Shown here: positions 45,645 to 53,811 of the stretch, piece after piece | Numbering within the stretch: the stretch's first letter is position 1 | How the letters are laid out: each line of letters opens with the position of its first letter | Source of the DNA: Streptomyces sp. NBC_01428 | Lineage (GTDB): Bacteria > Actinomycetota > Actinomycetes > Streptomycetales > Streptomycetaceae | Assembly (NCBI RefSeq): GCF_036231965.1 | Contig: NZ_CP109499.1 | Span: 6,076,001-6,140,000 of the forward strand | DNA: 64,000 nt | Direction: 5' to 3' | Notes under the pieces: generated by a model | What the model saw: the letters and a program-made list of their open reading frames with translations, nothing else | Told to the model about the DNA's origin: nothing | The model's database searches: none | Program-made: the position numbers and the translations under genes

Positions 45645-46475
45645 ATGAATTCCGCACAGGCCGACGCCTACCTCCGCCGCATCGGGGCTCAGCACCCCGC
45701 GTGGCCCACGTCCGACGTGCTGCGCGAGCTTCAGCTGCGCCACCTGAGGACGGTGCCGTTCGAGAACCTGTCGATCCACCTCGGTGAGGAGATCGTGCTG
45801 GACGAGAAGAGGCTGCTCGACAAGCTGGTGGGCGCGCGCAGAGGAGGCTTCTGCTACGAACTGAACGGCTCCTTCGGGGCGTTGCTGAGCTCGCTCGGTT
45901 TCGACGTGACGCTGCTCGCGGCGCGGGTGTACGGGGATGACGGGAAACTCGGGATTCCCTACGACCATCTCGCGCTGCGGGTGCGCACGGTGGACGGAGG
46001 CGACTGGATCACCGACGTCGGCTTCGGAGCGCACAGCCACTACCCGCTGGCCTTCGGGGAACGGGGCGAACAGCGGGATCCGGGCGGGGTGTTCGGGGTC
46101 GTCGAGGCCGGACCGGACGCGGCCGGGGTGCGGGGCGCCGGCGACGGGCGGGAGAGCAAGGACCTGGACGTCACCCTGGGCGGCAAGCGCCAGTACCGGC
46201 TGGAGATGCGGCCGCGGGTGCTCGAGGACTTCGTCGTCGGGGCCTGGTGGCACAGCACGTCGGCGCTGTCGCACTTCTCCCGCTCGCTGGTCTGCTCGCG
46301 GGTCACGAAGGACGGGGGACGGATCACGCTCAGCGGCAGGAAGTTCACGGTGACGGCCCCCGACGGGGCGAAGGAGGTGACGGAGGTCGCCACGGACGAG
46401 GAGGTGCTGGCGGTCTACCGGGAGCGCTTCGGCATCGAGCTGGACCGGGTGCCGGGGGTCAGGCAGGCGAGGTGA
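45645..46475 (+). CDS. Arylamine N-acetyltransferase
   Basis: A 276 aa enzyme of the NAT family, which moves an acetyl group from acetyl-CoA to arylamines or related acceptors. The Cys-His-Asp triad is visible: C70 in RRGGFCYELNG, H108 in IPYDHLALRV and D124 in WITDVGFG. The N-terminal RRIGAQHPAWPTSDVLRELQLRHLRTVPFENL is typical. The ATG at 45645 has GAGGA, overlapping the comEC stop, so it is probably coupled to comEC. Related enzymes also close amide rings in ansamycin synthesis, but nothing here suggests that. Confidence 0.93.
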   Translation: MNSAQADAYLRRIGAQHPAWPTSDVLRELQLRHLRTVPFENLSIHLGEEIVLDEKRLLDKLVGARRGGFCYELNGSFGALLSSLGFDVTLLAARVYGDDGKLGIPYDHLALRVRTVDGGDWITDVGFGAHSHYPLAFGERGEQRDPGGVFGVVEAGPDAAGVRGAGDGRESKDLDVTLGGKRQYRLEMRPRVLEDFVVGAWWHSTSALSHFSRSLVCSRVTKDGGRITLSGRKFTVTAPDGAKEVTEVATDEEVLAVYRERFGIELDRVPGVRQAR

Positions 46476-46686
46476 CCTCCGGGGCGAGGTGACCTCCGGC
46501 CCGGCGCCCTGCTCCCCGCCCGTGGCTCGCTAGGCTCCCTGCCCCGATGGTCCGCCCTGCTCCGCGCCCCGCTCCCGCCCTGCTCACGGCCTTGTTTCCC
46601 ACCCCGTTCCGGTCCGTTCTCGTGCCCTGTCGCTCCGAAAGCCGCCCCGGGGGCAAGTCACGTCGGGCGTACCGGAAAATGTCCGG

Positions 46687-46932
46687 GTGAGCGAAGTGAG
46701 ACATGTGCTGGTGCTGCCCGACCGTGATGCCGCGGAGGAGGCGGCGGAGGCCGTCGGGGACAGGTTCGGGCTGCACGAGGAGCCGCAGCTCGTCCGGGAC
46801 GCGCTGGCCGGCGAGGACGATGCCGAGGACGCGCAGTGGCTCGTCGTCCTGACGGACGCCGACGAGCGGCTGGACCCGAAGGAACTGGACGAGTTCGCGG
46901 CGGAGTGGGACGGCTGGCGCGAGGAGCCGTGA
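46687..46932 (+). CDS. Small acidic hypothetical protein (81 aa)
   Basis: An 81 aa protein with high acidic content and a mixed alpha/beta look (VRHVLVLPDRDAAEEAAEAVGDRFG, WLVVLTDADERLDPKELDEFAAEWDGW). No family is known to me; similar short genes are common beside holA in streptomycetes, as I recall. The GTG at 46687 has no ribosome site, but GAAAAT ends seven bases upstream, so the message may be leaderless. Its stop lies inside a 29-bp duplication. Confidence 0.6.
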   Translation: MSEVRHVLVLPDRDAAEEAAEAVGDRFGLHEEPQLVRDALAGEDDAEDAQWLVVLTDADERLDPKELDEFAAEWDGWREEP

Positions 46933-47160
46933 CCCCGGGCGGCCTGCGCGGGAACTCGTGACCCCGGGCGGCCCTCCCGGCCGACCCGGGCCGGTCATGT
47001 GCGGCACCCGTGTCAGGGCGGCTGTTCGCCTCGCCGGGGTCGCCCCCCGGGAAACGGGTGGCCGCCTCCCTCGGGAACGGGAGGCCCCCCCCCGGAGAAC
47101 GGGAGGCCGGCCCCGCTCGGGATCAGGAGGCCGGCCCCCCCGGGGAACGGGTGGCCGGGG
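46928..47160 (+). repeat. GC-rich repeats before holA
   Basis: CGTGACCCCGGGCGGCC occurs at 46928-46944 and again at 46957-46973. Five variants of GGGAACGGG(A/T)GGCC follow between 47049 and 47160, with a run of nine C. The segment continues in frame into holA without a stop but looks like non-coding repeat, not protein. Confidence 0.75.
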
Positions 47161-47220
47161 CGCGTGGGGGCCGTGGGAGGGCGGGTTCGGTTGTCGGTGG
47201 CGCGTGGGATGCTTTCGGGG

Positions 47221-48207
47221 ATGGCCAAGAAGACCGCACAAGACGACCCCCTCTCCCCTGTCACGCTCGCCGTGGGCCAGGAGGACCTCCTGCTCGACCG
47301 TGCCGTGCAGGAGGTGGTGGCCGCGGCCCGGGCCGCCGACGCCGACACGGACGTACGGGACCTCACCTCGGACCAGTTGCAGCCCGGCACGCTCAACGAG
47401 CTGACGAGCCCCTCGCTCTTCGCCGAGCGCAAGGTCGTGGTCGTACGCAACGCGCAGGATCTGTCGGCGGACACGATCAAGGACGTCAAGACGTATCTCG
47501 GGTCGCCCGCCGAGGAGATCACCCTGGTGCTGCTGCACGCGGGCGGTGCCAAGGGCAAGGGGCTGCTGGACGCCGCGCGGAAGGCCGGGGCGCGGGAGGT
47601 CGCGTGCCCGAAGATGACGAAGGCGGCGGACCGGCTGGGGTTCGTGCGGAGCGAGTTCCGGGTGCTGGGGCGTTCGGCCACGCCGGAGGCCTGTCAGGCG
47701 CTGGTGGACTCCATCGGGAGCGACCTGCGCGAGCTGGCGTCGGCGGTGACGCAGCTGACCGCGGACGTCGAGGGGACGATCGACGAAGCGGTCGTCGCGC
47801 GCTACTACACGGGACGGGCCGAGGCATCCAGCTTCACGGTGGCGGACCGGGCCGTCGAGGGGCGGGCCGCGGAGGCGCTGGAGGCGTTGCGGTGGTCGCT
47901 GTCGACCGGTGTGGCCCCGGTCCTGATCACCAGCGCGCTAGCGCAGGGCGTGCGGGCGATCGGGAAGCTGTCCTCGGCGCGGGGCGGCCGGCCCGCCGAC
48001 CTCGCCCGTGAGCTGGGAATGCCGCCCTGGAAGATCGACCGGGTGCGCCAGCAGATGCGCGGGTGGACGCCGGACGGGGTGTCCGTGGCCCTGCGGGCCG
48101 TCGCGGAGGCGGACGCCGGGGTCAAGGGCGGCGGCGACGATCCGGAGTACGCGCTGGAGAAGGCGGTCGTGACGATCGCCCGCGCGGCCCGCTCCGGCCG
48201 CGGCTAG
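47221..48207 (+). CDS. holA: DNA polymerase III delta subunit
   Basis: A 328 aa clamp-loader subunit that opens the beta clamp. Family features are VTLAVGQEDLLLDRAVQEVVAAAR, SPSLFAERKVVVVRNAQDL and LVLLHAGGAKGKGLLDAARKAG, then the C-terminal LRWSLSTGVAPVLITSALAQGVRAIGKL. The ATG at 47221 is preferred because homology begins at once. An ATG at 47209 is possible, and GATGCT at 47208-47213 could be a -10 for a leaderless start. It is convergent with rpsT. Confidence 0.92.
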   Translation: MAKKTAQDDPLSPVTLAVGQEDLLLDRAVQEVVAAARAADADTDVRDLTSDQLQPGTLNELTSPSLFAERKVVVVRNAQDLSADTIKDVKTYLGSPAEEITLVLLHAGGAKGKGLLDAARKAGAREVACPKMTKAADRLGFVRSEFRVLGRSATPEACQALVDSIGSDLRELASAVTQLTADVEGTIDEAVVARYYTGRAEASSFTVADRAVEGRAAEALEALRWSLSTGVAPVLITSALAQGVRAIGKLSSARGGRPADLARELGMPPWKIDRVRQQMRGWTPDGVSVALRAVAEADAGVKGGGDDPEYALEKAVVTIARAARSGRG

Positions 48208-48286
48208 GAACAGGCCCTGCCCCCGCCCCACCCTCCTCGCCCGGAGCCGACCTAGCTCTGAGCCGACCGCGCTCTGAGCCGGCCTC

Positions 48287-48332
48287 ACCTCACGTCGGCC
48301 TTACCTCACGTCCGCCTCGCCTCACGTCGGCC
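48287..48332 (+). repeat. Three 16-bp tandem repeats after holA
   Basis: (A/G)CCTCACGTC(G/C)GCC occurs at 48287, 48303 and 48319, each copy 16 bases apart. It lies in the 365-base gap between holA and rpsT and has no coding sense. Confidence 0.7.
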
Positions 48333-48374
48333 GCTGTCCGATGGCGTCCCTCATGGTCAGTGCCCCACCTCACG

Positions 48375-48421
48375 CCGAAGGCCCCGCTCGTCTCCCGTAG
48401 GGGAGGAAGCGGGGCCTTCGG
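48375..48421. terminator. Bidirectional terminator between holA and rpsT
   Basis: A perfect 14-bp outer stem (48375-48388 with 48408-48421) plus an inner CTCCC/GGGAG stem (48392-48396, 48401-48405). It can serve the convergent holA and rpsT genes. Confidence 0.85.
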
Positions 48422-48572
48422 TTCGAGATGGGTGGATCCACGCCCGCGTGGCGAACGCAGATCGTGCGCGGATCCGGGGTGTCGGTCGGGAGCGGAGAGA
48501 GAGGGCCCGCTCGGGTCCGGCCGACGGTCACGTCAAGTAAGTCAGAGGGTGAGCCCGAGGGGCTCAGCCGAC

Positions 48573-48839
48573 TCAGCCCTTGAGGGCGGCGACCTTCGAA
48601 GCAAGCGCCGACTTCTTGTTGGCGGCCTGGTTCTTGTGGATGACGCCCTTCGAGACGGCCTTGTCGAGCTGGCGCGACGCGGCGCGCGTGTACTCGGTGG
48701 CCTTCTCGACGTCACCCGCGGCCGAAGCCTCGCGGGCCTTGCGGATCGCGGTCTTCAGGGAAGACTTGACGGCCTTGTTGCGCAGCCGGGCCTTCTCGTT
48801 GGTCTTGATCCGCTTGATCTGGGACTTGATGTTCGCCAC
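48573..48839 (-). CDS. rpsT: 30S ribosomal protein S20
   Basis: An 88 aa primary-binding protein of the small subunit. The sequence is typical: MANIKSQIKRIKTNEKARLRNKAVKSSLKTAIRKAR, then a basic C-terminus with HKNQAANKKSALASKVAAL. It is transcribed away from lepA, the usual actinobacterial order. Its length and composition are normal. Confidence 0.97.
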   Translation of the reverse strand: MANIKSQIKRIKTNEKARLRNKAVKSSLKTAIRKAREASAAGDVEKATEYTRAASRQLDKAVSKGVIHKNQAANKKSALASKVAALKG

Positions 48840-49161
48840 GAATGAGCCTTTACAGGTTCAGGCAGGCGAGACAGCACGTCTCACCCGCCGTTTGATTTTC
48901 TTGGGTGCGTCTCCTGCAGAGAGGGCACGAGACACAGCCACCCAGGCTACCAGTCCGCGTGCGACCGGCCCAAACCGGTCTCCGCCGCCCGCGGAGGAGG
49001 CCGTGGGGCGGGCGCGGAAGACGGCGCCGGACACCCCGATCGAGCGGGGCGATCCCCGCTCACACGGCCCAAACCGGTCGCAGCTCCCCACGCGTGGGAC
49101 GATGGAGCCTACGTATCGATCCGACCCGAGGCGACAGGCGCCTCAAGAGACAGGACCCTGC
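48840..49161. other. Divergent rpsT-lepA intergenic region
   Basis: There is no gene here. It holds the ribosome site of rpsT (minus strand) and two copies of CGGCCCAAACCGGTC (48966-48980 and 49065-49079). The first is extended into an inverted repeat, GACCGG-N6-CCGGTC (48963-48980). TACGTA near 49109 is a possible -10 for lepA. Confidence 0.5.
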
Positions 49162-51030
49162 GTGCCCGCGACCCCTAACAATGCGCCCGAGCCGAGCCGT
49201 ACCGACCCGGCTCTGCTCCGCAATTTCTGCATCATCGCGCACATCGACCACGGCAAGTCCACTCTCGCCGACCGCATGCTCCAGCTGACCGGGGTGGTTG
49301 ACCAGCGGCAGATGCGCGCTCAGTACCTCGACCGCATGGACATCGAGCGCGAGCGTGGGATCACGATCAAGTCCCAGGCCGTCCGGCTGCCCTGGGCGCC
49401 CTCCGAGGATCCGGGCAGCACCCACATCCTCAACATGATCGACACCCCCGGGCACGTCGACTTCACGTACGAGGTGTCCCGGTCCCTCGCGGCCTGCGAG
49501 GGCACGGTCCTGCTGGTCGACGCGGCCCAGGGCATCGAGGCGCAGACTCTCGCCAACCTCTACCTGGCGATGGAGAACGACCTCAAGATCATCCCCGTAC
49601 TGAACAAGATCGACCTGCCGGCCGCCCAGCCGGAGAAGTTCTCCGAGGAGCTCGCCAACCTCATCGGCTGCGACCCCGAGGACGTCCTCAAGGTCTCCGC
49701 CAAGACCGGTCTCGGCGTCGAGGCGCTCCTCGACCGGGTCGTCGCCGAGATCCCGGCCCCGGTCGGCGTCCAGGACGCCCCGGCCCGCGCGATGATCTTC
49801 GACTCGGTGTACGACTCGTACCGCGGCGTCGTGACGTACGTGCGTGTCATCGACGGTCAGCTCAACAAGCGTGAGCGCATCCGGATGATGTCCACCGGGG
49901 CGACCCACGAGCTGCTGGAGATCGGCGTCTCGGCCCCCGAGATGAAGGCGGCCGACGGGCTCGGTGTCGGCGAGGTCGGCTACATCATCACCGGTGTGAA
50001 GGACGTCCGTCAGTCCAAGGTCGGTGACACGATCACCACCCTGCACAAGGGCGCGACCGAGGCCCTCGGCGGGTACAAGGACCCCAAGCCGATGGTCTTC
50101 TCGGGCCTGTATCCGCTGGACGGCTCCGACTACCCCGAGCTGCGCGACGCGCTGGACAAGCTCCAGCTGAACGACGCGGCGCTGGTGTACGAGCCGGAGA
50201 CCTCGGCGGCGCTGGGCTTCGGCTTCCGTGTCGGCTTCCTCGGTCTGCTGCACCTCGACGTGATCCGCGAGCGGCTGGAGCGCGAGTTCGGGCTCGACCT
50301 GATCGCGACCGCCCCGAACGTGGTCTACCGCGTCGAGATGGAGGACCGCAGCGAGCACATCGTCACCAACCCGAGCGAGTTCCCCGAGGGCAAGATCGAC
50401 AAGGTCTTCGAGCCCGTCGTGCGCGCGACCATCCTCGCGCCCTCGGAGTTCATCGGCTCGATCATGGAGCTGTGCCAGACCCGGCGCGGCACCCTGCTCG
50501 GCATGGACTACCTCTCCGAGGACCGCGTCGAGATCCGCTACACCCTGCCGCTCGCCGAGATCGTCTTCGACTTCTTCGACCAGCTGAAGTCCAAGACCCG
50601 CGGTTACGCCTCGCTGGACTACGAACCCACGGGCGAGCAGACCTCCAGCCTGGTCAAGGTCGACATCCTGCTGCACGGCGACAAGGTGGACGCCTTCTCG
50701 GCGGTCACCCACAAGGACCAGGCGTACGCGTACGGTGTCCGGCTGGTCGCCAAGCTGCGTGAGCTGATCCCGCGGCAGGCCTTCGAGGTCCCGATCCAGG
50801 CGGCCATCGGCTCCCGGGTCATCGCCCGCGAGACCATCCGCGCCATCCGTAAGGACGTCCTCGCCAAGTGCTACGGCGGTGACATCTCGCGTAAGCGGAA
50901 GCTGCTGGAGAAGCAGAAGGAAGGCAAGAAGCGCATGAAGATGGTGGGCTCTGTGGAGGTTCCGCAAGAGGCCTTCATCGCCGTGCTGTCCAGCGACGAC
51001 AGCGGCGGCGGCGCCAAGGGCAAGAAGTAG
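49162..51030 (+). CDS. lepA: Translation factor LepA (EF4)
   Basis: A 622 aa GTPase related to EF-G that helps stalled or mis-translocated ribosomes. The G domain shows IIAHIDHGKSTLADRM (P-loop), IERERGITIKSQAV, NMIDTPGHVDFTYEV and NKIDLPAA. Domains II, III and V follow, then the LepA-specific C-terminus with DVLAKCYGGDISRKRKLLEKQKEGKKRMKMVGSVEVPQEAF. The GTG at 49162 has AGGA upstream; a longer frame upstream is not homologous. The position beside rpsT and near hemW/hrcA is conserved. Confidence 0.96.
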   Translation: MPATPNNAPEPSRTDPALLRNFCIIAHIDHGKSTLADRMLQLTGVVDQRQMRAQYLDRMDIERERGITIKSQAVRLPWAPSEDPGSTHILNMIDTPGHVDFTYEVSRSLAACEGTVLLVDAAQGIEAQTLANLYLAMENDLKIIPVLNKIDLPAAQPEKFSEELANLIGCDPEDVLKVSAKTGLGVEALLDRVVAEIPAPVGVQDAPARAMIFDSVYDSYRGVVTYVRVIDGQLNKRERIRMMSTGATHELLEIGVSAPEMKAADGLGVGEVGYIITGVKDVRQSKVGDTITTLHKGATEALGGYKDPKPMVFSGLYPLDGSDYPELRDALDKLQLNDAALVYEPETSAALGFGFRVGFLGLLHLDVIRERLEREFGLDLIATAPNVVYRVEMEDRSEHIVTNPSEFPEGKIDKVFEPVVRATILAPSEFIGSIMELCQTRRGTLLGMDYLSEDRVEIRYTLPLAEIVFDFFDQLKSKTRGYASLDYEPTGEQTSSLVKVDILLHGDKVDAFSAVTHKDQAYAYGVRLVAKLRELIPRQAFEVPIQAAIGSRVIARETIRAIRKDVLAKCYGGDISRKRKLLEKQKEGKKRMKMVGSVEVPQEAFIAVLSSDDSGGGAKGKK

Positions 51031-51051
51031 TCACCCGGGATGCCGAGTTTC

Positions 51052-51083
51052 AGGGCCCGTCGCGCTTCGGCGCGGCGGGCCCT
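51052..51083 (+). terminator. Terminator after lepA
   Basis: A 14-bp stem with one G-U pair and a stable TTCG tetraloop (51052-51065 with 51070-51083), 21 bases after the stop. Confidence 0.85.
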
Positions 51084-51177
51084 GTGCTTGTCTGCGGAGT
51101 GTGTCCTGGTCGAAGTGGCGGGCCGCCGCCTCTTACGCACCGGCCGGGCGCGTTCTACTCTGATCTCTGCTCGGTAG

Positions 51178-51192
51178 TTACTCGCGAGTTAA
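51178..51192 (+). promoter_or_regulatory. Palindromic operator candidate before the acyl-CoA synthetase gene
   Basis: TTACTCGCGAGTTAA is a near-perfect palindrome with a 10-bp perfect core, ACTCGCGAGT (51180-51189). A -35-like TTCTAC (51153-51158) and -10-like TAGTTA (51175-51180) place it over the -10 box. TetR-type fatty-acid regulators bind similar TTACTCxCGAGTAA palindromes; the regulator is not in this window. Confidence 0.55.
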
Positions 51193-51243
51193 ACAACAGC
51201 CGCAATTGAGCCAGCCGCAACGCCGCGGGCCCCGGAGGATGTC

Positions 51244-53115
51244 GTGAGCGACACACAGACCCTGATCGAGAACCGTCCGCCGTCCGTCGCGGCCCTCTTC
51301 CTGGAGCGCGTCGCGGCCACACCGGACGCCGAGGCCTACCGCTACCCGGTACCGGCCGCGGGTGACGGCCCCGACGAGTGGAAGTCACTGAGCTGGAGCG
51401 AGGCCGCCGAGCGGGTCTTCGCCATCGCCGCCGGTCTCATCGAACTCGGTGTGGAGCCCGAGCAGCGCGTCGCGCTCGCCTCCTCCACCCGGGTCGAGTG
51501 GATCCTCGCCGACCTGGCCATCCTGTGCGCCGGCGCGGCCACCACAACCGTCTACCCGCAGACCAACGCCGAGGAGTCGGCGTTCATCCTCTCCGACTCC
51601 GCGAGCAGGGTGCTCATCGCGGAGGACGCCGCCCAGCTCGCCAAGGCGCGGGACAAGCGGGCGGACCTTCCCGAGCTCGGCCACGTCGTGGTCATCGACG
51701 CTGAGGGCGCGGAGAGCGACGACTGGGTCCTCACCCTCGCCGACCTGGAGAAGCGCGGCGCCGCCTACCTGGAGAAGCACCCCGAGCTGATCAAGGAGCG
51801 CGTCGGCGCGATCACCGCCGACCAGCTCGCCACCCTCATCTACACGTCCGGCACCACGGGCCGCCCCAAGGGTGTCCGGCTGCCGCACGACAACTGGTCG
51901 TACATGGCGAAGGCGATCGCCTCCACCGGCCTGGTCGGCCAGGACGACGTCCAGTACCTGTGGCTGCCGCTCGCGCACGTCTTCGGCAAGGTCCTCATCT
52001 CCGGCCAGATCGAGGTCGGGCACGTGACCGCCGTCGACGGCCGCGTCGACAAGATCATCGAGAACCTGCCGGTGGTGCAGCCGACCTACATGGCGGCCGT
52101 CCCGCGCATCTTCGAGAAGGTCTACAACGGGGTCGCGGCCAAGGCACGGGCCGGCGGCGGCGCCAAGTACAAGATCTTCCAGTGGGCCGCCGAGGTGTCC
52201 CGCGAGTACGCGAAGGTCAGCCAGGACAACTTCCGCCGTACCGGCTCCGCCTCCGTGCCCTTCGCGCTCGGCGCCAAGCACAAGGTCGCCGACACGCTCG
52301 TCTTCGCCAAGATCCGCGAGGCCTTCGGCGGCAACCTGCGCGCCTGCGTCTCCGGCTCCGCCGCCCTCGCGCCCGAGATCGGCTACTTCTTCGCCGGCGC
52401 CGGCATCCACATCCTGGAGGGGTACGGACTCACCGAGTCCTCCGCCGCCTCCTTCGTCAACCCGGGCGAGGCCTACCGCACCGGCACGGTCGGCAAGCCG
52501 CTCCCCGGCACCGAGGTGCGCATCGCGGACGACGGCGAGATCCTGCTGCGCGGCCCCGGCATCATGGAGGGCTACCACGGGCTGCCCGAGAAGACGGCCG
52601 AGGTGCTGGAGGCCGACGGCTGGTTCCACACCGGCGACATCGGTGAGCTGTCCCCGGACGGCTACCTGCGGATCACCGACCGCAAGAAGGACCTCATCAA
52701 GACCTCGGGCGGCAAGTACATCGCGCCCGCCGAGGTCGAGGGTCAGTTCAAGGCGGTCTGCCCGTACGTCTCCAACATCCTCGTGCACGGCGCCGACCGG
52801 AACTTCTGCACCGCCCTCATCGCGCTCGACGAGCCGTCGATCATGGAGTGGGCGAAGGACAACGGCCTGGAGCGCAGGTCGTACGCCGAGGTCGTCGCCG
52901 CGCCCACGACGGTCGCCATGGTCGAGGGCTATGTGAAGGAGCTCAACGAAGGTCTCCAGCGCTGGCAGACCATCAAGAAGTTCCGTCTCCTGCCCCGCGA
53001 CCTGGACGTCGAGCACGGCGAAATCACCCCGAGCCTCAAGCTCAAGCGCCCGGTGGTCGAGCGGGAGTACAAGCACCTGATCGACGAGATGTACGCGGGC
53101 AGCCGCGAGGCGTAG
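51244..53115 (+). CDS. Long-chain acyl-CoA synthetase (AMP-forming)
   Basis: A 623 aa enzyme that activates fatty acids to acyl-CoA through acyl-AMP. The P-loop-like AMP motif is LIYTSGTTGRPKGVRL. Others are YLWLPLAHVFGK, EGYGLTESSAASFVN, GEILLRGPGIMEGYHG, GWFHTGDIGELSPDGYLRITDRKKDLIKTSGGKYIAPAEVE and the catalytic lysine region near the end (LDVEHGEITPSLKLKRPVVE). The GTG at 51244 has GGAGGATGTC upstream. A palindrome overlaps its promoter, so control by a fatty-acid-sensing repressor is likely. Confidence 0.93.
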   Translation: MSDTQTLIENRPPSVAALFLERVAATPDAEAYRYPVPAAGDGPDEWKSLSWSEAAERVFAIAAGLIELGVEPEQRVALASSTRVEWILADLAILCAGAATTTVYPQTNAEESAFILSDSASRVLIAEDAAQLAKARDKRADLPELGHVVVIDAEGAESDDWVLTLADLEKRGAAYLEKHPELIKERVGAITADQLATLIYTSGTTGRPKGVRLPHDNWSYMAKAIASTGLVGQDDVQYLWLPLAHVFGKVLISGQIEVGHVTAVDGRVDKIIENLPVVQPTYMAAVPRIFEKVYNGVAAKARAGGGAKYKIFQWAAEVSREYAKVSQDNFRRTGSASVPFALGAKHKVADTLVFAKIREAFGGNLRACVSGSAALAPEIGYFFAGAGIHILEGYGLTESSAASFVNPGEAYRTGTVGKPLPGTEVRIADDGEILLRGPGIMEGYHGLPEKTAEVLEADGWFHTGDIGELSPDGYLRITDRKKDLIKTSGGKYIAPAEVEGQFKAVCPYVSNILVHGADRNFCTALIALDEPSIMEWAKDNGLERRSYAEVVAAPTTVAMVEGYVKELNEGLQRWQTIKKFRLLPRDLDVEHGEITPSLKLKRPVVEREYKHLIDEMYAGSREA

Positions 53116-53144
53116 CCCCCGGCCCGGTCCCGCGCCCGCGACCT

Positions 53145-53174
53145 CTGCGCCCCCGGTCTCGACCGGGGGCGCAG
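53145..53174. terminator. Bidirectional terminator between convergent genes
   Basis: A perfect 14-bp stem (53145-53158 with 53161-53174) with a two-base TC gap lies between the acyl-CoA synthetase gene and the minus-strand response-regulator gene. Confidence 0.85.
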
Positions 53175-53220
53175 TCGTGCACGGCCCCCGACGCCGTTGC
53201 CGGGACGCGGCCGCCGGGTC

Positions 53221-53799
53221 CTAGGCCCGGTCCCGGCGCAGGTCCGCGAGCAGCGCCTCCATCCGCCCCAGCTGCTCGCGGAGTCCTGCCGCGTCGTCGA
53301 GGGTGCCGGCCGCGAGCTGCCTCTCGATGCCGCGGAGCCGGTCGGCGAGTTCGTCGAACCGCTCCTCTTCACGGGCCAGCAGGCGCTCCAACTGCCGGTT
53401 CTTGCGGTGCAGATCGAGGAAGACGGTGACCTTGGCGCGCAGCACCCACGGGTCGAACGGCTTCGTCAGATAGTCGGCGGCCCCGGTCGCGTACCCGCGG
53501 AAGGCGTAGCCCGCGTCGGCGTCCGTGCCCGTCAGGAAGATGATGGGAACGTCCTTGGTCTGGTCGAGCCGCTTGATGTTCGCGGCCGTCTCGAAGCCGT
53601 CCATGCCCGGCATCCGGATGTCGAGCAGGACGACGGCGAACCGCTGCCGCAGCAGTGCCTTCATCGCCTCCTCGCCCGAACGCGCCCGTACCAACGGCTC
53701 GTTGAGGGAGCCGAGGACGGCCTCCAGGGCGATCAGGTTGTCCTCCATGTCGTCGACCAGGAGGATGCTCGCGCGCTCGCCGTTCGTTGCCTCACTCAT
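53221..53799 (-). CDS. Response regulator with C-terminal coiled coil
   Basis: A 192 aa receiver protein. The receiver domain covers residues 10-130: acidic pocket in ILLVDDMEDN, phospho-acceptor D60 in VVLLDIRMPGMDG, T in IIFLTGTDADAG and the lysine in YLTKPFDPWVLR. The rest is a Leu/Arg/Glu coiled coil (RKNRQLERLLAREEERFDELADRLRGIERQ). It lacks a DNA-binding domain, so it probably signals by protein contact. It starts 12 bases after the stop of the hybrid kinase gene, so both are in one operon. Confidence 0.9.
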   Translation of the reverse strand: MSEATNGERASILLVDDMEDNLIALEAVLGSLNEPLVRARSGEEAMKALLRQRFAVVLLDIRMPGMDGFETAANIKRLDQTKDVPIIFLTGTDADAGYAFRGYATGAADYLTKPFDPWVLRAKVTVFLDLHRKNRQLERLLAREEERFDELADRLRGIERQLAAGTLDDAAGLREQLGRMEALLADLRRDRA

Positions 53800-53811
53800 G
53801 ATGACGGTGCC

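Noticed and set aside
46999..47220. Gly/Pro-rich N-terminal extension of holA
   Set aside because: It is made of GC-rich DNA repeats, while the delta-subunit homology starts at 47221.
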